In this document: positions 27,317 through 36,784 of the stretch, in pieces
Position numbering within the stretch: position 1 is the stretch's first letter
How the letters are laid out: every line of letters begins with the position of its first letter
Source of the DNA: an uncultured Winogradskyella sp.
GTDB lineage: Bacteria; Bacteroidota; Bacteroidia; Flavobacteriales; Flavobacteriaceae
Assembly (NCBI RefSeq): GCF_947501905.1
Contig: NZ_CANMXL010000003.1
Location: 1-64,000 of the forward strand
DNA: 64,000 bases
Direction of reading: 5' to 3'
Made by a program: the position numbers and the translations under genes
The notes under the pieces: generated by a model
Seen by the model: the letters and a program-made list of their open reading frames with translations, nothing else
The model's database searches: none
Told to the model about the DNA's origin: nothing

Positions 27317-27967
27317 ATGAATCAATTAATTGAAACGACAATATCATTTGTAAAATCTGAACTTGAAAACGCAGAAGGTGGGCATGATTGGTTTCATATA
27401 GAGCGTGTTTATAAAAATACTTTACTTATTTCTAAAAAAGAGGATGTAGATATTCTTGTAGTTTCGCTAGCAGCTCTCCTTCATGATATCGCAGACCCAA
27501 AATTTCATAATGGTGATGAAACTGTTGGTCCAAGAATTACACGTGAGTTTTTATTTAAACAAAATGTAGATAGTAAAATTATAGAACATGTTGTTGCAAT
27601 CATTGAAAATATGTCTTTTAAAAACTCTCTTGAAAATGGTAAAAAATTTACTTCAAAAGAATTAGAGGTTGTCCAAGATGCCGACCGTCTAGATGCTATT
27701 GGCGCTATAGGCATTGCACGCTGTTTTAATTATGGTGGTTTTAAAAATAGAGCATTATATAATCCCGAAATTGCACCAAATCTTAATATGTCTAAAGAAG
27801 AATACAAAACTTCTAATGCGCCAACACTAAATCATTTTTACGAGAAATTATTATTACTAAAAGACAAAATGAATACAGTTGCCGGGAAGCGAATAGCTTC
27901 TGAACGCCATAACTATATGGAAGGTTTTTTGAAACAGTTTTATGCCGAATGGCATGGTGAATTATAA
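27317..27967 (+). CDS. HD-domain phosphohydrolase
   Basis: A 216-residue soluble HD-superfamily hydrolase with the metal ligands spread as His27 (DWFHIERV), His56-Asp57 (LLHDIADPKF) and the later Asp in QDADRLDAIGAIG. This resembles the YedJ-type HD proteins of bacteria. The family cleaves phosphomonoester or nucleotide bonds; substrate unknown. Coupled to plsC upstream. Confidence 0.85.
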   Translation: MNQLIETTISFVKSELENAEGGHDWFHIERVYKNTLLISKKEDVDILVVSLAALLHDIADPKFHNGDETVGPRITREFLFKQNVDSKIIEHVVAIIENMSFKNSLENGKKFTSKELEVVQDADRLDAIGAIGIARCFNYGGFKNRALYNPEIAPNLNMSKEEYKTSNAPTLNHFYEKLLLLKDKMNTVAGKRIASERHNYMEGFLKQFYAEWHGEL

Positions 27968-27969
27968 CG

Positions 27970-28143
27970 TTAATTTTCCTTAGCAACTTCTAAAGCTGTT
28001 ATTTTACTTTCTAAAACAGATAGTTCTTCTCCACAACGTATAATATCTTCAATAGAAAGAGAAAAGCTATTATTAACAAGTTCCAAAATTTCCTTCTGTT
28101 TTATTAAATAGTACTCTATAGCTGTATTGATTTTATCTCCCAT
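27970..28143 (-). CDS. Small helical protein (57 aa)
   Basis: ATG 28143 to TAA 27970. The product is acidic and strongly helical (INTAIEYYLIKQKEILELV and CGEELSVLESKITALEVAKE) with heptad-like leucines, so it probably forms a coiled coil. It is 11 bp downstream of the AraC-type regulator and on the same strand, hence probably in its transcript. Too short for confident family assignment. Function unknown; it might be a partner of the regulator. Confidence 0.65.
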   Translation of the reverse strand: MGDKINTAIEYYLIKQKEILELVNNSFSLSIEDIIRCGEELSVLESKITALEVAKEN

Positions 28144-28154
28144 GATATTAAAAT

Positions 28155-29027
28155 TTATTGTACTATACGTTTTAATTCTTTCCTATATTTTGAAGCACTT
28201 TTTCCAGTAAACTCATTAAATAGCTTGTTGAAATGAGAAAAGTTATTAAATCCGCATTCATAACTGATGTCCGTAATACTTAATTGACTTTCGGAAAGTA
28301 ATTTGGTAGCATGCACAATCCTATATTCATTGACTAGTTTGGTAAATGTTTTACCCGTAACTTTTTTAAAGTATCTACAAAATGCAGGTATTGACATGCT
28401 TACTTTTTCTGCAATCACTTCTAAACTTATATGTTGTTGAAAATTTTCGTTTATGTATTTATATATAATATTGATTTTTGCATTGTCTTGCGGTTCAGTT
28501 TCAAATAGAAATCCATCTGCATTCAAAATTTTATAATCTTCTGAATTTGCTAATGATTGAAGAATATTTAACAATGCAACTATTTTATCAAATCCTTTCT
28601 TGTCTGCTAATGCTTCTATAGCAATGCCTAGTTCCTTTTTAGTATTTGTGCCAAAAAGCACTCCCATTTTCGATCGTTCTAAAAGTTGACTAATCAATTT
28701 CATTTCTGGAACATCAAAAAAATCATCACCTAAAAAATCAGGTTTGAATTGAACGACTGTTTCAGAACCATTTAAAGTCAATCGATCCACAAAACCATAA
28801 TGTGGTAAATTAGAGCCTAAGAGCAACAATTGACTGTTATTATAGTAAGATAAATGATTACCAATATGTCGCTTCCCTTTTCCTTTATTAATGTATACAA
28901 GTTCTATTTCTGGGTGGAAATGCCAAAAAGGGTTGCTCTCACCAACATAAGCGCCATGTTTATGAACATGAATGGAACTTCCAAATGCAGGAGTTATTTT
29001 CTCTAAAACTGGTTTGAGCTTTTTCAC
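28155..29027 (-). CDS. AraC-family regulator with cupin sensor
   Basis: A 290-residue regulator. The first ~150 residues are a cupin-like ligand domain (FWHFHPEIELVYINKGKGKRHIG). The last ~100 are two helix-turn-helix motifs (VIAEKVSMSIPAFCRYFKKV and ISYECGFNNFSHFNKLFNEF). This is the plan of sugar-responsive AraC regulators. The neighbours give no clear target. A small helical protein gene follows it. Confidence 0.88.
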   Translation of the reverse strand: MKKLKPVLEKITPAFGSSIHVHKHGAYVGESNPFWHFHPEIELVYINKGKGKRHIGNHLSYYNNSQLLLLGSNLPHYGFVDRLTLNGSETVVQFKPDFLGDDFFDVPEMKLISQLLERSKMGVLFGTNTKKELGIAIEALADKKGFDKIVALLNILQSLANSEDYKILNADGFLFETEPQDNAKINIIYKYINENFQQHISLEVIAEKVSMSIPAFCRYFKKVTGKTFTKLVNEYRIVHATKLLSESQLSITDISYECGFNNFSHFNKLFNEFTGKSASKYRKELKRIVQ

Positions 29028-29283
29028 AACATTAACAAAGTTATAGTTCTATGCTACAAGAAATATGTTCAAAATTATTAAAAAAATATACTATATTAAC
29101 CTATTTGGCATCCATAAATGTATTTAATGTTAATATAACATACAAAAAGAAGTTGCTTTGATAAAATTGTATAGGTTTATTTTAGATAAAACCGATAACA
29201 TTATATAACAATAAGTTAATCCTGTAATCTTTTTACACTTTGTTGTCAACGATATTTGTAATCGTAAAACAAAAACTAATGCT

Positions 29284-29415
29284 ATGAAAAAGATTATTTT
29301 GTTATTACTATTAAGCCCTATCCTCTTAGTTGCGTTTGCCTTAGTAGGTCCTCTATTTTTATTACATAATATCGTAGATGTAAGGCACAGAAAAGACTTT
29401 CAAATAGGAAACTAA
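29284..29415 (+). CDS. Small membrane peptide (43 aa)
   Basis: ATG to TAA. It has a basic start (MKK), a long hydrophobic helix (IILLLLLSPILLVAFALV), a second short hydrophobic piece and a charged tail (VDVRHRKDF). It could be an uncleaved membrane peptide. It runs towards the FG-GAP gene and overlaps its stop by 4 bp. No homologue is recognised, so coding status is only likely. Confidence 0.5.
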   Translation: MKKIILLLLLSPILLVAFALVGPLFLLHNIVDVRHRKDFQIGN

Positions 29416-32400
29416 TTACTAGTTATCTTTATTAAACTCGCAGGTTCATTATTTCTTATGACCAAAAGATGGGGTTGTCCAGCTATAGAAATTTCTTTAA
29501 TGTGTTGTACATTTCCTGAAATTTTTAAACCACTTTCAGATGCTGATATTGCTTCAAAATTTGAGTTGCCTTTATTGATAAGTGTAGCGCCAATAGAAGC
29601 GTCGTATCTTCCATATTCGGCATCAGTACCATAGAAATTGCCGCCTGTAATCATATCTACATTTCCATCTTTATTCAAGTCTTTTATTACGGCATCATTA
29701 AGTACAGAAATCTGTATTTCGCTTGGTAGATTTTGGGTTTTAAATCCTTTTCCGTTGTCATTTACAAATAAAGTATGCTGAAAATGATTGGCTTTTAATA
29801 CATTAACATTCTGCAGTTCTTGAGGTGTAAAAATATCTGTTATTGTAGCATTTGCATATGGCGCATAACGTGTAAAACGCTTTTTAAGCATCACCATATG
29901 ATCAAGCATTCTGTCACGATTATGTAGTGGATAACTAACACCCTCGATATAAGTTGTAATTACGGGGTCAATACTTCCGTTATTATCAAAGTCCTTAAAA
30001 TAGAGTTCTGTTGGTTCGGAATCCGAAGCTTTGAAAATTGAATTTAAACCTAAATTTCCGGCCACAATATCCTTAAAACCATCACCATTAACATCTGCTA
30101 CTGTTACTGAATTCCACCAACCTACTTTTTTATCTAAGCCAAACTCTTTTGTTCGATTTTGGTATGTACTGTTTTCAAATTTAAATACAGAAATTGGCAT
30201 CCATTCTCCAGATACAATTAGCTCTTTTGTGCCATCATTATCTAAATCGGTAAACTCGGCATCTGTAACCATACCAATTGAAGCTATATCTTTTGCCCAT
30301 TGCAACGTGACATCTTTGAATATTCCATTATCATTTTTAAGTATATAACTTCTAGGTGTTTGTGGATAACGTCCTGGTGTTACTCTAGAACCAATAAATA
30401 CATCTTGGTCTCCATCTCCATCTATATCATGGATTTTAACTACTGACCCACTTGCAAATAGTTCTGGCAATACATTGCGCGCTCTATTAAAATTGCCTTT
30501 ACCATCTCCAAAATATAGCCTGTCTAAATAGGTTTGAGCATTGGCCCTATTCTCATTTCCGCCGCTGACCACATATAAATCAAGCTGATCATCTCCATTA
30601 GCATCAAAGAATACAGCGTCTGTGTCTTCATGCGTTTTATCAATTTCAAAACCTACTAAATACTTGTAATCAAATTTTCCGGATTGTGTTTGCAAAAACA
30701 ATTTGCCTGTAAAGTCTTTTGCCCCTCCTAGATAAACATCTTCTAAACCATCGCCATTAACATCTGCAATAGCAACTGCTGGACCTTCTTCGCTATACTT
30801 ATGATGCAATAAAGCCTCGCGTTTAAAGTCTATAAATTCATTTTCTGTATGCGAAAATCCTTTTCCAAGTAAGTCTGTTTGATCTTCAAAATAGGTCTCC
30901 GATTCTGTAGTTTGGCCATATGTTGATGTCGGATTATATTGTATTGAAATAATTTGATTTAAGTTTAAATTTTCAACAGTTTGCATTTTTTGATTAGGCC
31001 AGATAATCTCTAATTTATTAGCCGATAACCCTCTTTTTACACCAAAATGAAGCCTATGTTGAGACGATGACAAAAAGCCTCTTGTTGGATTATATTGTTC
31101 CGTTAAAACTGAACCATCAGACAAAGTGAGTTTGGCTATTGTGCCTTCTAATGGTTTTCCTTTAGTGTATTCAAACTTTAGAGAAATAAAAGCATTCTCT
31201 AGTTGTTGTTTGCCATTGTTTTTCATGATAAATGGCACCTCATTAATATTATTTACCACTACATCTAAAAAGCCATCATTATCTAAATCTGAATATGCCG
31301 CTCCATTTGAAAATGCTGGTTTTCCGCTATTCCATTGTTGGGAAACATCTTCAAAATTATTGCTGCCTTTATTTTTGAACAAAAAAGCAGGTACAGGAAT
31401 ACTCGGAATTTCTTCTACCCATTGTTTTAAGGTGATTTCCTTGGCATTTAGCTTCTTTTGAAGTTCATCCATTTTATACCTCGCATAATCATTGTTTGTG
31501 ACATCGCGTTTGTAACCGTTTGTTATATGAGCATCTTTAAGACCATCGTTATCAAAATCTGCTAGAAGCACAGACCAACTCCACTCCGTTTGGGCGACAT
31601 TATTTAGAAGAGAAATATCAGAGAAACTTCCATTTCCGTTATTAACATTAAGAATATTTGTGGCGTATTGCGTTCCATATTCATAATCCACCATTTTTTC
31701 GAACTTATCATAGTTCTGCATCATCATCATCATTTTACGACGATGATTTTTATTTGGTGCCATGTCCAAAGTAATTAAATCAGGATTACCATTATTGTTT
31801 AAATCTGCAAAATCTGAACCCATTGAAGAAAAGGATGTATGACGAAAATAGTTGTCTAGTTCGTCCACAAATGTGTTGTTCCCTTTATTAATAAGCAATC
31901 TGTCTGGCTTTACATAATCATTACAAACGTATATGTCTGGCTTAAAATCGTTATTAAAATCTCCGATAACAGCACTTAAACTAAAGGCATCGTTTAAAAC
32001 ACCAGCACTTTTGGATTGGTCAGAAAATTTATTGCCTTTATTTACATAAAATCTATTGGATAAATTTGTAAAATCTTTTGGTATTGCAGGTACTATTTTA
32101 CCTTTTTCATTTCGCTCTACTCTAACCGCATTAGCTTCTTTTAGATTACTAGGATGATTAAGAACATAAATATCCAAGTCGTTATCGTTATCCGAATCAA
32201 AAAAATAAGCCTGTACGGAATAGCCCATATCTGCTAGCCCATATTCTTCTGCTTTTTCGGCAAAGGTTAAATCACCATTGTTAATATAGAGTACATTTTT
32301 TCTTAAAACATCATTAGTAGATGCCGATTTACAAACGTAAATATCTAATAATCCATCATTGTTTACATCTGCCATAGTAACGCCAGTTTTAAAACCCTGA

Positions 32401-32780
32401 CCGCCATCGACTTTTGCAGAAACAGTAATGTCCTTGAACTTAAAATCACCTTGGTTTAAATATAATTTATTACCAACTGTATTGCCTGAAAAATACAAGT
32501 CTTCAAGACCGTCATTATTAATATCTCCTACAGCAACACCTCCACCATTATATAAATATTCGTATGTAATAATATTGAACCTATCCGTTTCATTAATCTC
32601 ATTCTTAAAGTTAATATTTGTAGTTGAAGGTTCTAAATATGTAAATAACGAAGGCTCGCTTGACTTCTTAGTTTCTTCTGTTCTTGTATTTGTTTCAACA
32701 GCATTTTTTTTCTCTTCATCATTACAACCAAAAAGAAGTAAAATAAAAACTGTAATGCTTAAACGCTTCAAAAACCTCAT
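29412..32780 (-). CDS. FG-GAP/ASPIC-UnbV repeat lipoprotein
   Basis: A 1122-residue lipoprotein (FGC, Cys19). It carries many FG-GAP (VCBS) repeats of the form GDINNDGLEDLYF / ADVNNDGLLDIYV / FFDANGDDQLDLYV, whose Asp-rich loops bind calcium in integrin-like propellers. An ASPIC/UnbV segment lies in the middle (KLTLSDGSVLTEQY...RLHFGVKRG). It lies 4 bp after the haloperoxidase-like gene, with which it forms a pair. A surface-exposed binding or scaffold role is likely. Function not established. Confidence 0.87.
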   Translation of the reverse strand: MRFLKRLSITVFILLLFGCNDEEKKNAVETNTRTEETKKSSEPSLFTYLEPSTTNINFKNEINETDRFNIITYEYLYNGGGVAVGDINNDGLEDLYFSGNTVGNKLYLNQGDFKFKDITVSAKVDGGQGFKTGVTMADVNNDGLLDIYVCKSASTNDVLRKNVLYINNGDLTFAEKAEEYGLADMGYSVQAYFFDSDNDNDLDIYVLNHPSNLKEANAVRVERNEKGKIVPAIPKDFTNLSNRFYVNKGNKFSDQSKSAGVLNDAFSLSAVIGDFNNDFKPDIYVCNDYVKPDRLLINKGNNTFVDELDNYFRHTSFSSMGSDFADLNNNGNPDLITLDMAPNKNHRRKMMMMMQNYDKFEKMVDYEYGTQYATNILNVNNGNGSFSDISLLNNVAQTEWSWSVLLADFDNDGLKDAHITNGYKRDVTNNDYARYKMDELQKKLNAKEITLKQWVEEIPSIPVPAFLFKNKGSNNFEDVSQQWNSGKPAFSNGAAYSDLDNDGFLDVVVNNINEVPFIMKNNGKQQLENAFISLKFEYTKGKPLEGTIAKLTLSDGSVLTEQYNPTRGFLSSSQHRLHFGVKRGLSANKLEIIWPNQKMQTVENLNLNQIISIQYNPTSTYGQTTESETYFEDQTDLLGKGFSHTENEFIDFKREALLHHKYSEEGPAVAIADVNGDGLEDVYLGGAKDFTGKLFLQTQSGKFDYKYLVGFEIDKTHEDTDAVFFDANGDDQLDLYVVSGGNENRANAQTYLDRLYFGDGKGNFNRARNVLPELFASGSVVKIHDIDGDGDQDVFIGSRVTPGRYPQTPRSYILKNDNGIFKDVTLQWAKDIASIGMVTDAEFTDLDNDGTKELIVSGEWMPISVFKFENSTYQNRTKEFGLDKKVGWWNSVTVADVNGDGFKDIVAGNLGLNSIFKASDSEPTELYFKDFDNNGSIDPVITTYIEGVSYPLHNRDRMLDHMVMLKKRFTRYAPYANATITDIFTPQELQNVNVLKANHFQHTLFVNDNGKGFKTQNLPSEIQISVLNDAVIKDLNKDGNVDMITGGNFYGTDAEYGRYDASIGATLINKGNSNFEAISASESGLKISGNVQHIKEISIAGQPHLLVIRNNEPASLIKITSN

Positions 32781-32784
32781 AGTC

Positions 32785-34095
32785 TTACTGTAGTTTTTTC
32801 AATATCAGATTTGCAATTTCTCTGCCTTGCCTACCTCCTTCTTCAACACCTTGCATATAATGAATTCCGCCATAAAAACGGCTGAGATTTACCTGATTAG
32901 CGGCTTCTCTAAAGGATTTAAATGTACGTTGTTCTAATCCAAAACGCAGTTGTGTATTGTCTGAAAAAGCGTAGTTATCTCCAAAAATATGAGTCAACAT
33001 CTCTGCTGCTGAAGCTGATGTTGCGCTATGACCACTTGTATATTCTGGAAAGGGAGGTGTTTGTAAAACAGGTGTCCATTCCGAGTCAATATTTTCTTGA
33101 ATAAAGGTGACAGGTCGTACTAAATCTGTTTTGTATTTTACATGCCAAGCCCCGATAATAGCATCAAACATCGCCATAGACGTATATGTATATGCCTTTG
33201 TTGTTGTATAATAATTAGATTGTTCTTTCTCGGTGATTTGATTCACAATGTTTAACCAATGTCCTGGTGGCGTAAACTTATGAATGGTCGTTGTCATATG
33301 CCCTTTATGAACCGTCATTATTGGATTACAATCCCAAAACCATGCGATTTTCTCTTTTTCTTCAGTCCTGTTTTTAGACTCTTGGTAAACCTTATCTACC
33401 ATTTTGTAAAATTCAGAATCTTTGTCAGTGCTATATTCTGGTAGCGGTTTAAAAGCAAAAACATTGGCGCTATCAATCACCATTGTTCTAATCTTATCCC
33501 AATGTGGTTCTAAACCTGATAAATAATCTGGTGGTGTTTCTCGCCAATTTTCTGGCTTTTTAGTACTCGTAAAACGCGGAAAAGTTCGTGTTTCAATATA
33601 CATGTCTTTATCTATCCAACTACTCAACTGCTTTGATATTTCTGAAGCGTAATCTTGGGAGTTCTTTACAGTACTTTCTGAAAGCCCTAATTGAATTGCT
33701 TTTACTTTTAGAGAATCTATTAAATCTTCAAAAAAATGCTCAGAATAAATTAGTTTTTTCCCCGTTTCAGAAAAGGCTAAAAGGGCTGACAATTCTGGGT
33801 TAACATTATCACTTTCTGTTATTTTTAATTGCCCTAATCCATTTATTTTATTTGTGATGACACTTAAACTATCCTTTCGTAAGCTTTGAAGTGTTACATA
33901 ATGTGCCAAATGCGCGTAGGCATACATACGGCTTGCGACTGGTGGTGTAAAAGCATCTTCCATTACTGCCTCTAACAATACTGTATTGGCTTTATTTAAA
34001 TCTGTTGTTTTAAATACCCGAGCATCTGGTTTTGTCTCTTCTTTACATGATGCAAAGAAGACTAGGATTATCAGAGCGAAAAGTCTTGATTTCAT
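32785..34095 (-). CDS. PAP2/vanadium-dependent haloperoxidase-like lipoprotein
   Basis: A 436-residue lipoprotein (ASC, Cys17). It keeps the vanadate/phosphate site signature of the superfamily in order: K-x6-RP (KYKTDLVRP), SGH (EYTSGHSATSA) and SR-x5-H (LSRFYGGIH). The same pocket serves acid phosphatases and vanadium haloperoxidases; the long insert-rich form here is closest to the bacterial haloperoxidase group. In marine bacteria such enzymes halogenate organic matter using peroxide. Whether this one is a peroxidase or a phosphatase cannot be told from sequence alone. It is the first gene of a two-gene unit with the FG-GAP lipoprotein. Confidence 0.8.
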   Translation of the reverse strand: MKSRLFALIILVFFASCKEETKPDARVFKTTDLNKANTVLLEAVMEDAFTPPVASRMYAYAHLAHYVTLQSLRKDSLSVITNKINGLGQLKITESDNVNPELSALLAFSETGKKLIYSEHFFEDLIDSLKVKAIQLGLSESTVKNSQDYASEISKQLSSWIDKDMYIETRTFPRFTSTKKPENWRETPPDYLSGLEPHWDKIRTMVIDSANVFAFKPLPEYSTDKDSEFYKMVDKVYQESKNRTEEKEKIAWFWDCNPIMTVHKGHMTTTIHKFTPPGHWLNIVNQITEKEQSNYYTTTKAYTYTSMAMFDAIIGAWHVKYKTDLVRPVTFIQENIDSEWTPVLQTPPFPEYTSGHSATSASAAEMLTHIFGDNYAFSDNTQLRFGLEQRTFKSFREAANQVNLSRFYGGIHYMQGVEEGGRQGREIANLILKKLQ

Positions 34096-34164
34096 GAGTG
34101 ATTTATTAATCGAATAAATATAGGTAATTATTAATACTAATCAATATTGTAATAAAGTTGAGAT

Positions 34165-35238
34165 TTAAAAAAGTCTTAGCTGTCCATCTTTATATTGCTC
34201 ATGTAAATCCGTATTAAGTCTTGGCATTGATTTTCCTTTAAAATACTTAAGCCTAGCCAACCTAATTGTGTCATTAATTTGTTGGGCAATATGCCCTTCG
34301 CCTCGCATGCGTTTTCCATATCTGCTTTCGTTGAGAGTTCCGCCATGACAATCTTCTATTTGGTGCAATACTTTATCTGCTCTATCGGGCAAAGTCTTTC
34401 TTATCCAATCGGTGAAAATTTCCCCGATTGCGCCATTAAGTCTTACAATAGTATGTGCAATACTCAATGCACCTAGTTCTGATACTTTTTGTGCCATTGG
34501 TAATATCTCATGACTATTTATTGATGGAATTATTGGTGCTAACATTACATTGACTGGTATTCCGTTTTCACTTAAAGTCTTTACTGTTTCTAAACGCTTT
34601 TTAATGGTTGCAGTTCTAGGCTCTAAAATTCGTCTTGTGTCTTCAGATAATGAGGTGATAGATATATTAACGCCTATTAAATTATCCTTCGCTAATGCTT
34701 TTAATACCTCTAAATCACGGAGAATTAAACTGTTTTTTGTAATAATGCCAACTGGATGTTTGTACTTTAAAAAAACTTCAAGGCATTGTCGAGTCAATTG
34801 AAACTGCTTTTCTGCAGGCTGATAACAATCCGTATTGCCAGACATGACAATAGTATGTGCTTTCCAGCTTTTCTTTTTTAGAAGAGTTTCTAGCAATTTC
34901 GGGGCATCTTTTTTAACTAGAATTCTACGCTCGAAATCTAATCCTGCACTATAGCCCCAATACTCATGGCTATTACGTGCATAACAATAAATACAACCAT
35001 GCTCACAACCTTGATACATGTTCATAGAATACGCCATACCCACATCTGGACTTGTGACTTTATTGACTATTGTCTTTGGAAATACATTAAGGTATTGGGT
35101 CTTATTTTTATCTGCAATTTCTCCTTCTTTATGGCAATACTCTAAAAAATCATCACGCATTTCGTAAGACAACTCAAAAAAACGGTTGTGAACATTGCTT
35201 TGCGCGCCGCGACCTTTTATGACAGATTTATGACTCAT
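34165..35238 (-). CDS. Radical SAM protein, PA0069 family
   Basis: A 357-residue radical SAM enzyme with the cluster motif CEHGCIYC near residue 76, followed by the family's YARNSHEYWGYSAGLDFE and the MSGNTDCYQPAEK and GVNISITSL segments. Related to SplB-like proteins. Reaction unknown. Monocistronic by spacing. Confidence 0.9.
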   Translation of the reverse strand: MSHKSVIKGRGAQSNVHNRFFELSYEMRDDFLEYCHKEGEIADKNKTQYLNVFPKTIVNKVTSPDVGMAYSMNMYQGCEHGCIYCYARNSHEYWGYSAGLDFERRILVKKDAPKLLETLLKKKSWKAHTIVMSGNTDCYQPAEKQFQLTRQCLEVFLKYKHPVGIITKNSLILRDLEVLKALAKDNLIGVNISITSLSEDTRRILEPRTATIKKRLETVKTLSENGIPVNVMLAPIIPSINSHEILPMAQKVSELGALSIAHTIVRLNGAIGEIFTDWIRKTLPDRADKVLHQIEDCHGGTLNESRYGKRMRGEGHIAQQINDTIRLARLKYFKGKSMPRLNTDLHEQYKDGQLRLF

Positions 35239-35346
35239 GCTAACTTTAGACTCCTTAGAAATGGACTTCTAAAATTAGATGTAATTCTGTCTTAAGACTG
35301 TTAATTACTCAAAAGGTTTTGAACAAATTTTGTAGGAAGAATTATG

Positions 35347-35973
35347 TTATTTTTTAGTTTTTGCTTGCTCATAAAACTCTTCTAACTTTTCGCAAGCTTC
35401 TCTGAAGCTACCTTCATGAGGAACAACTCTTACAACTTTATGATTTCTTAGACTTGAGTAATCATCTGAAGAAATATTTCCTTCGAGAATATAAACATAT
35501 CCATCAAGATATTGTGGAATTGGATTTTCGAAAGTATTCATGCTCCAGAAATACGAACCTTTTATTAATTTGCTAAAATCATGAAACTGCTCATTTGTTA
35601 AGTCCATTTTTTCTTCAGATATCAAAGTGTAAATTTCATTACTTTCTATACCCTTACTCTCAAAAAACTTAACAACTAATTCATTATCCGCGTCATTGTA
35701 ATGATTTAACCTAAAAAGCTTATGCTTTTGAAACGAATCAAAATGGCTAAATCTATAGCTTTCAAATCCTAAATCCCCTAGTTTTGGTTCATTAATAGAA
35801 TCCAAAATCGTTTCCATTCTTCGAAAAAATTCAAAAGTGTTTTTTTCATCTTGAGGCAGTTCAACCTCAATCACAGAAGAATCATTATCAAAACTATTGT
35901 TATTTGATATGCAGTTAAAACAACATAAAAAGATTGAAATGATAATTAAGAATTTTATCTCTAAATTTTTCAA
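35347..35973 (-). CDS. Lipoprotein of unknown function
   Basis: A 208-residue protein with a hydrophobic start and a likely lipid-modified Cys21 (CCFNC). The rest is hydrophilic and rich in Glu, Phe and Asp, with no domain I can name. It begins 19 bp after the enoyl-CoA hydratase gene and may be the last gene of the long minus-strand unit that starts with hemH. Confidence 0.65.
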   Translation of the reverse strand: MKNLEIKFLIIISIFLCCFNCISNNNSFDNDSSVIEVELPQDEKNTFEFFRRMETILDSINEPKLGDLGFESYRFSHFDSFQKHKLFRLNHYNDADNELVVKFFESKGIESNEIYTLISEEKMDLTNEQFHDFSKLIKGSYFWSMNTFENPIPQYLDGYVYILEGNISSDDYSSLRNHKVVRVVPHEGSFREACEKLEEFYEQAKTKK

Positions 35974-35992
35974 TATTACACGAGATTTTATA

Positions 35993-36775
35993 TTATTTCC
36001 CAGGAAAATCAGCCTTACGCTTTTCTAAAAAGGCCGTTGTGCCTTCTTTAAAATCTTGGGTGCCAAAGCAGTTTCCAAAGGCTTCTATTTCGGCTTGATA
36101 ACCATCAACACCATCTTTATAATTCGCATTAATGGCAGAAATGGCTTCTGCAATAGCAACGGATGAATTTCTCATGATTTTACTAGCGAATTTTTCAGCT
36201 AAGGGTAACAATTCATCAGCTTCAACCACATGATTTACTAAACCATAATTTAAGGCTTGGTTGGCATCAATCATACCTGCAGTAATGACCATTTCCATAG
36301 CACGACCTTTACCAACTAATTGAGGTAAACGTTGTGTGCCACCATAACCAGGAATAACACCAAGAGATACTTCTGGCAATCCCATTTTTGCATTACTACT
36401 CGCTAACCTAAAATGGCATGCCATAGCTAATTCTAGTCCGCCACCTAGGGCAAAACCATTAACAGCTGCAATTACTGGTGTGCTTAAATTCTCTACAAAG
36501 TCAAATAATAATTCTTGTCCTTTTGCAGCTAACCTTCCACCTTCTTCGACATTAAAATCGGCAAATTCACTAATATCCGCACCAGCAACAAAAGCTTTTT
36601 CACCGCTTCCTGTCACAATGATTACTTTAGTGTCTTTAGATTGGTTTGCATCATCAAACGCATGATGTAATTCTTCTATAGTAGCTTTGTTTAATGCATT
36701 AAGTTTGCTAGGTCTATTAATAGTAATAGTTGTAATCCCATTTGAGAAATCTGAAAGTATATTTTCGTAAGCCAT
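35993..36775 (-). CDS. Enoyl-CoA hydratase
   Basis: A 260-residue crotonase-fold enzyme with both catalytic glutamates in their usual contexts: ALGGGLELAMACHFRLAS and GLPEVSLGVIPGYGGTQRL. The oxyanion loop is FVAGADISEF. It would hydrate trans-2-enoyl-CoA in fatty-acid or amino-acid breakdown. Lies 9 bp after a histidine kinase gene in a mixed unit that gives no pathway hint. Confidence 0.9.
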   Translation of the reverse strand: MAYENILSDFSNGITTITINRPSKLNALNKATIEELHHAFDDANQSKDTKVIIVTGSGEKAFVAGADISEFADFNVEEGGRLAAKGQELLFDFVENLSTPVIAAVNGFALGGGLELAMACHFRLASSNAKMGLPEVSLGVIPGYGGTQRLPQLVGKGRAMEMVITAGMIDANQALNYGLVNHVVEADELLPLAEKFASKIMRNSSVAIAEAISAINANYKDGVDGYQAEIEAFGNCFGTQDFKEGTTAFLEKRKADFPGK

Positions 36776-36784
36776 AATTTAGTT

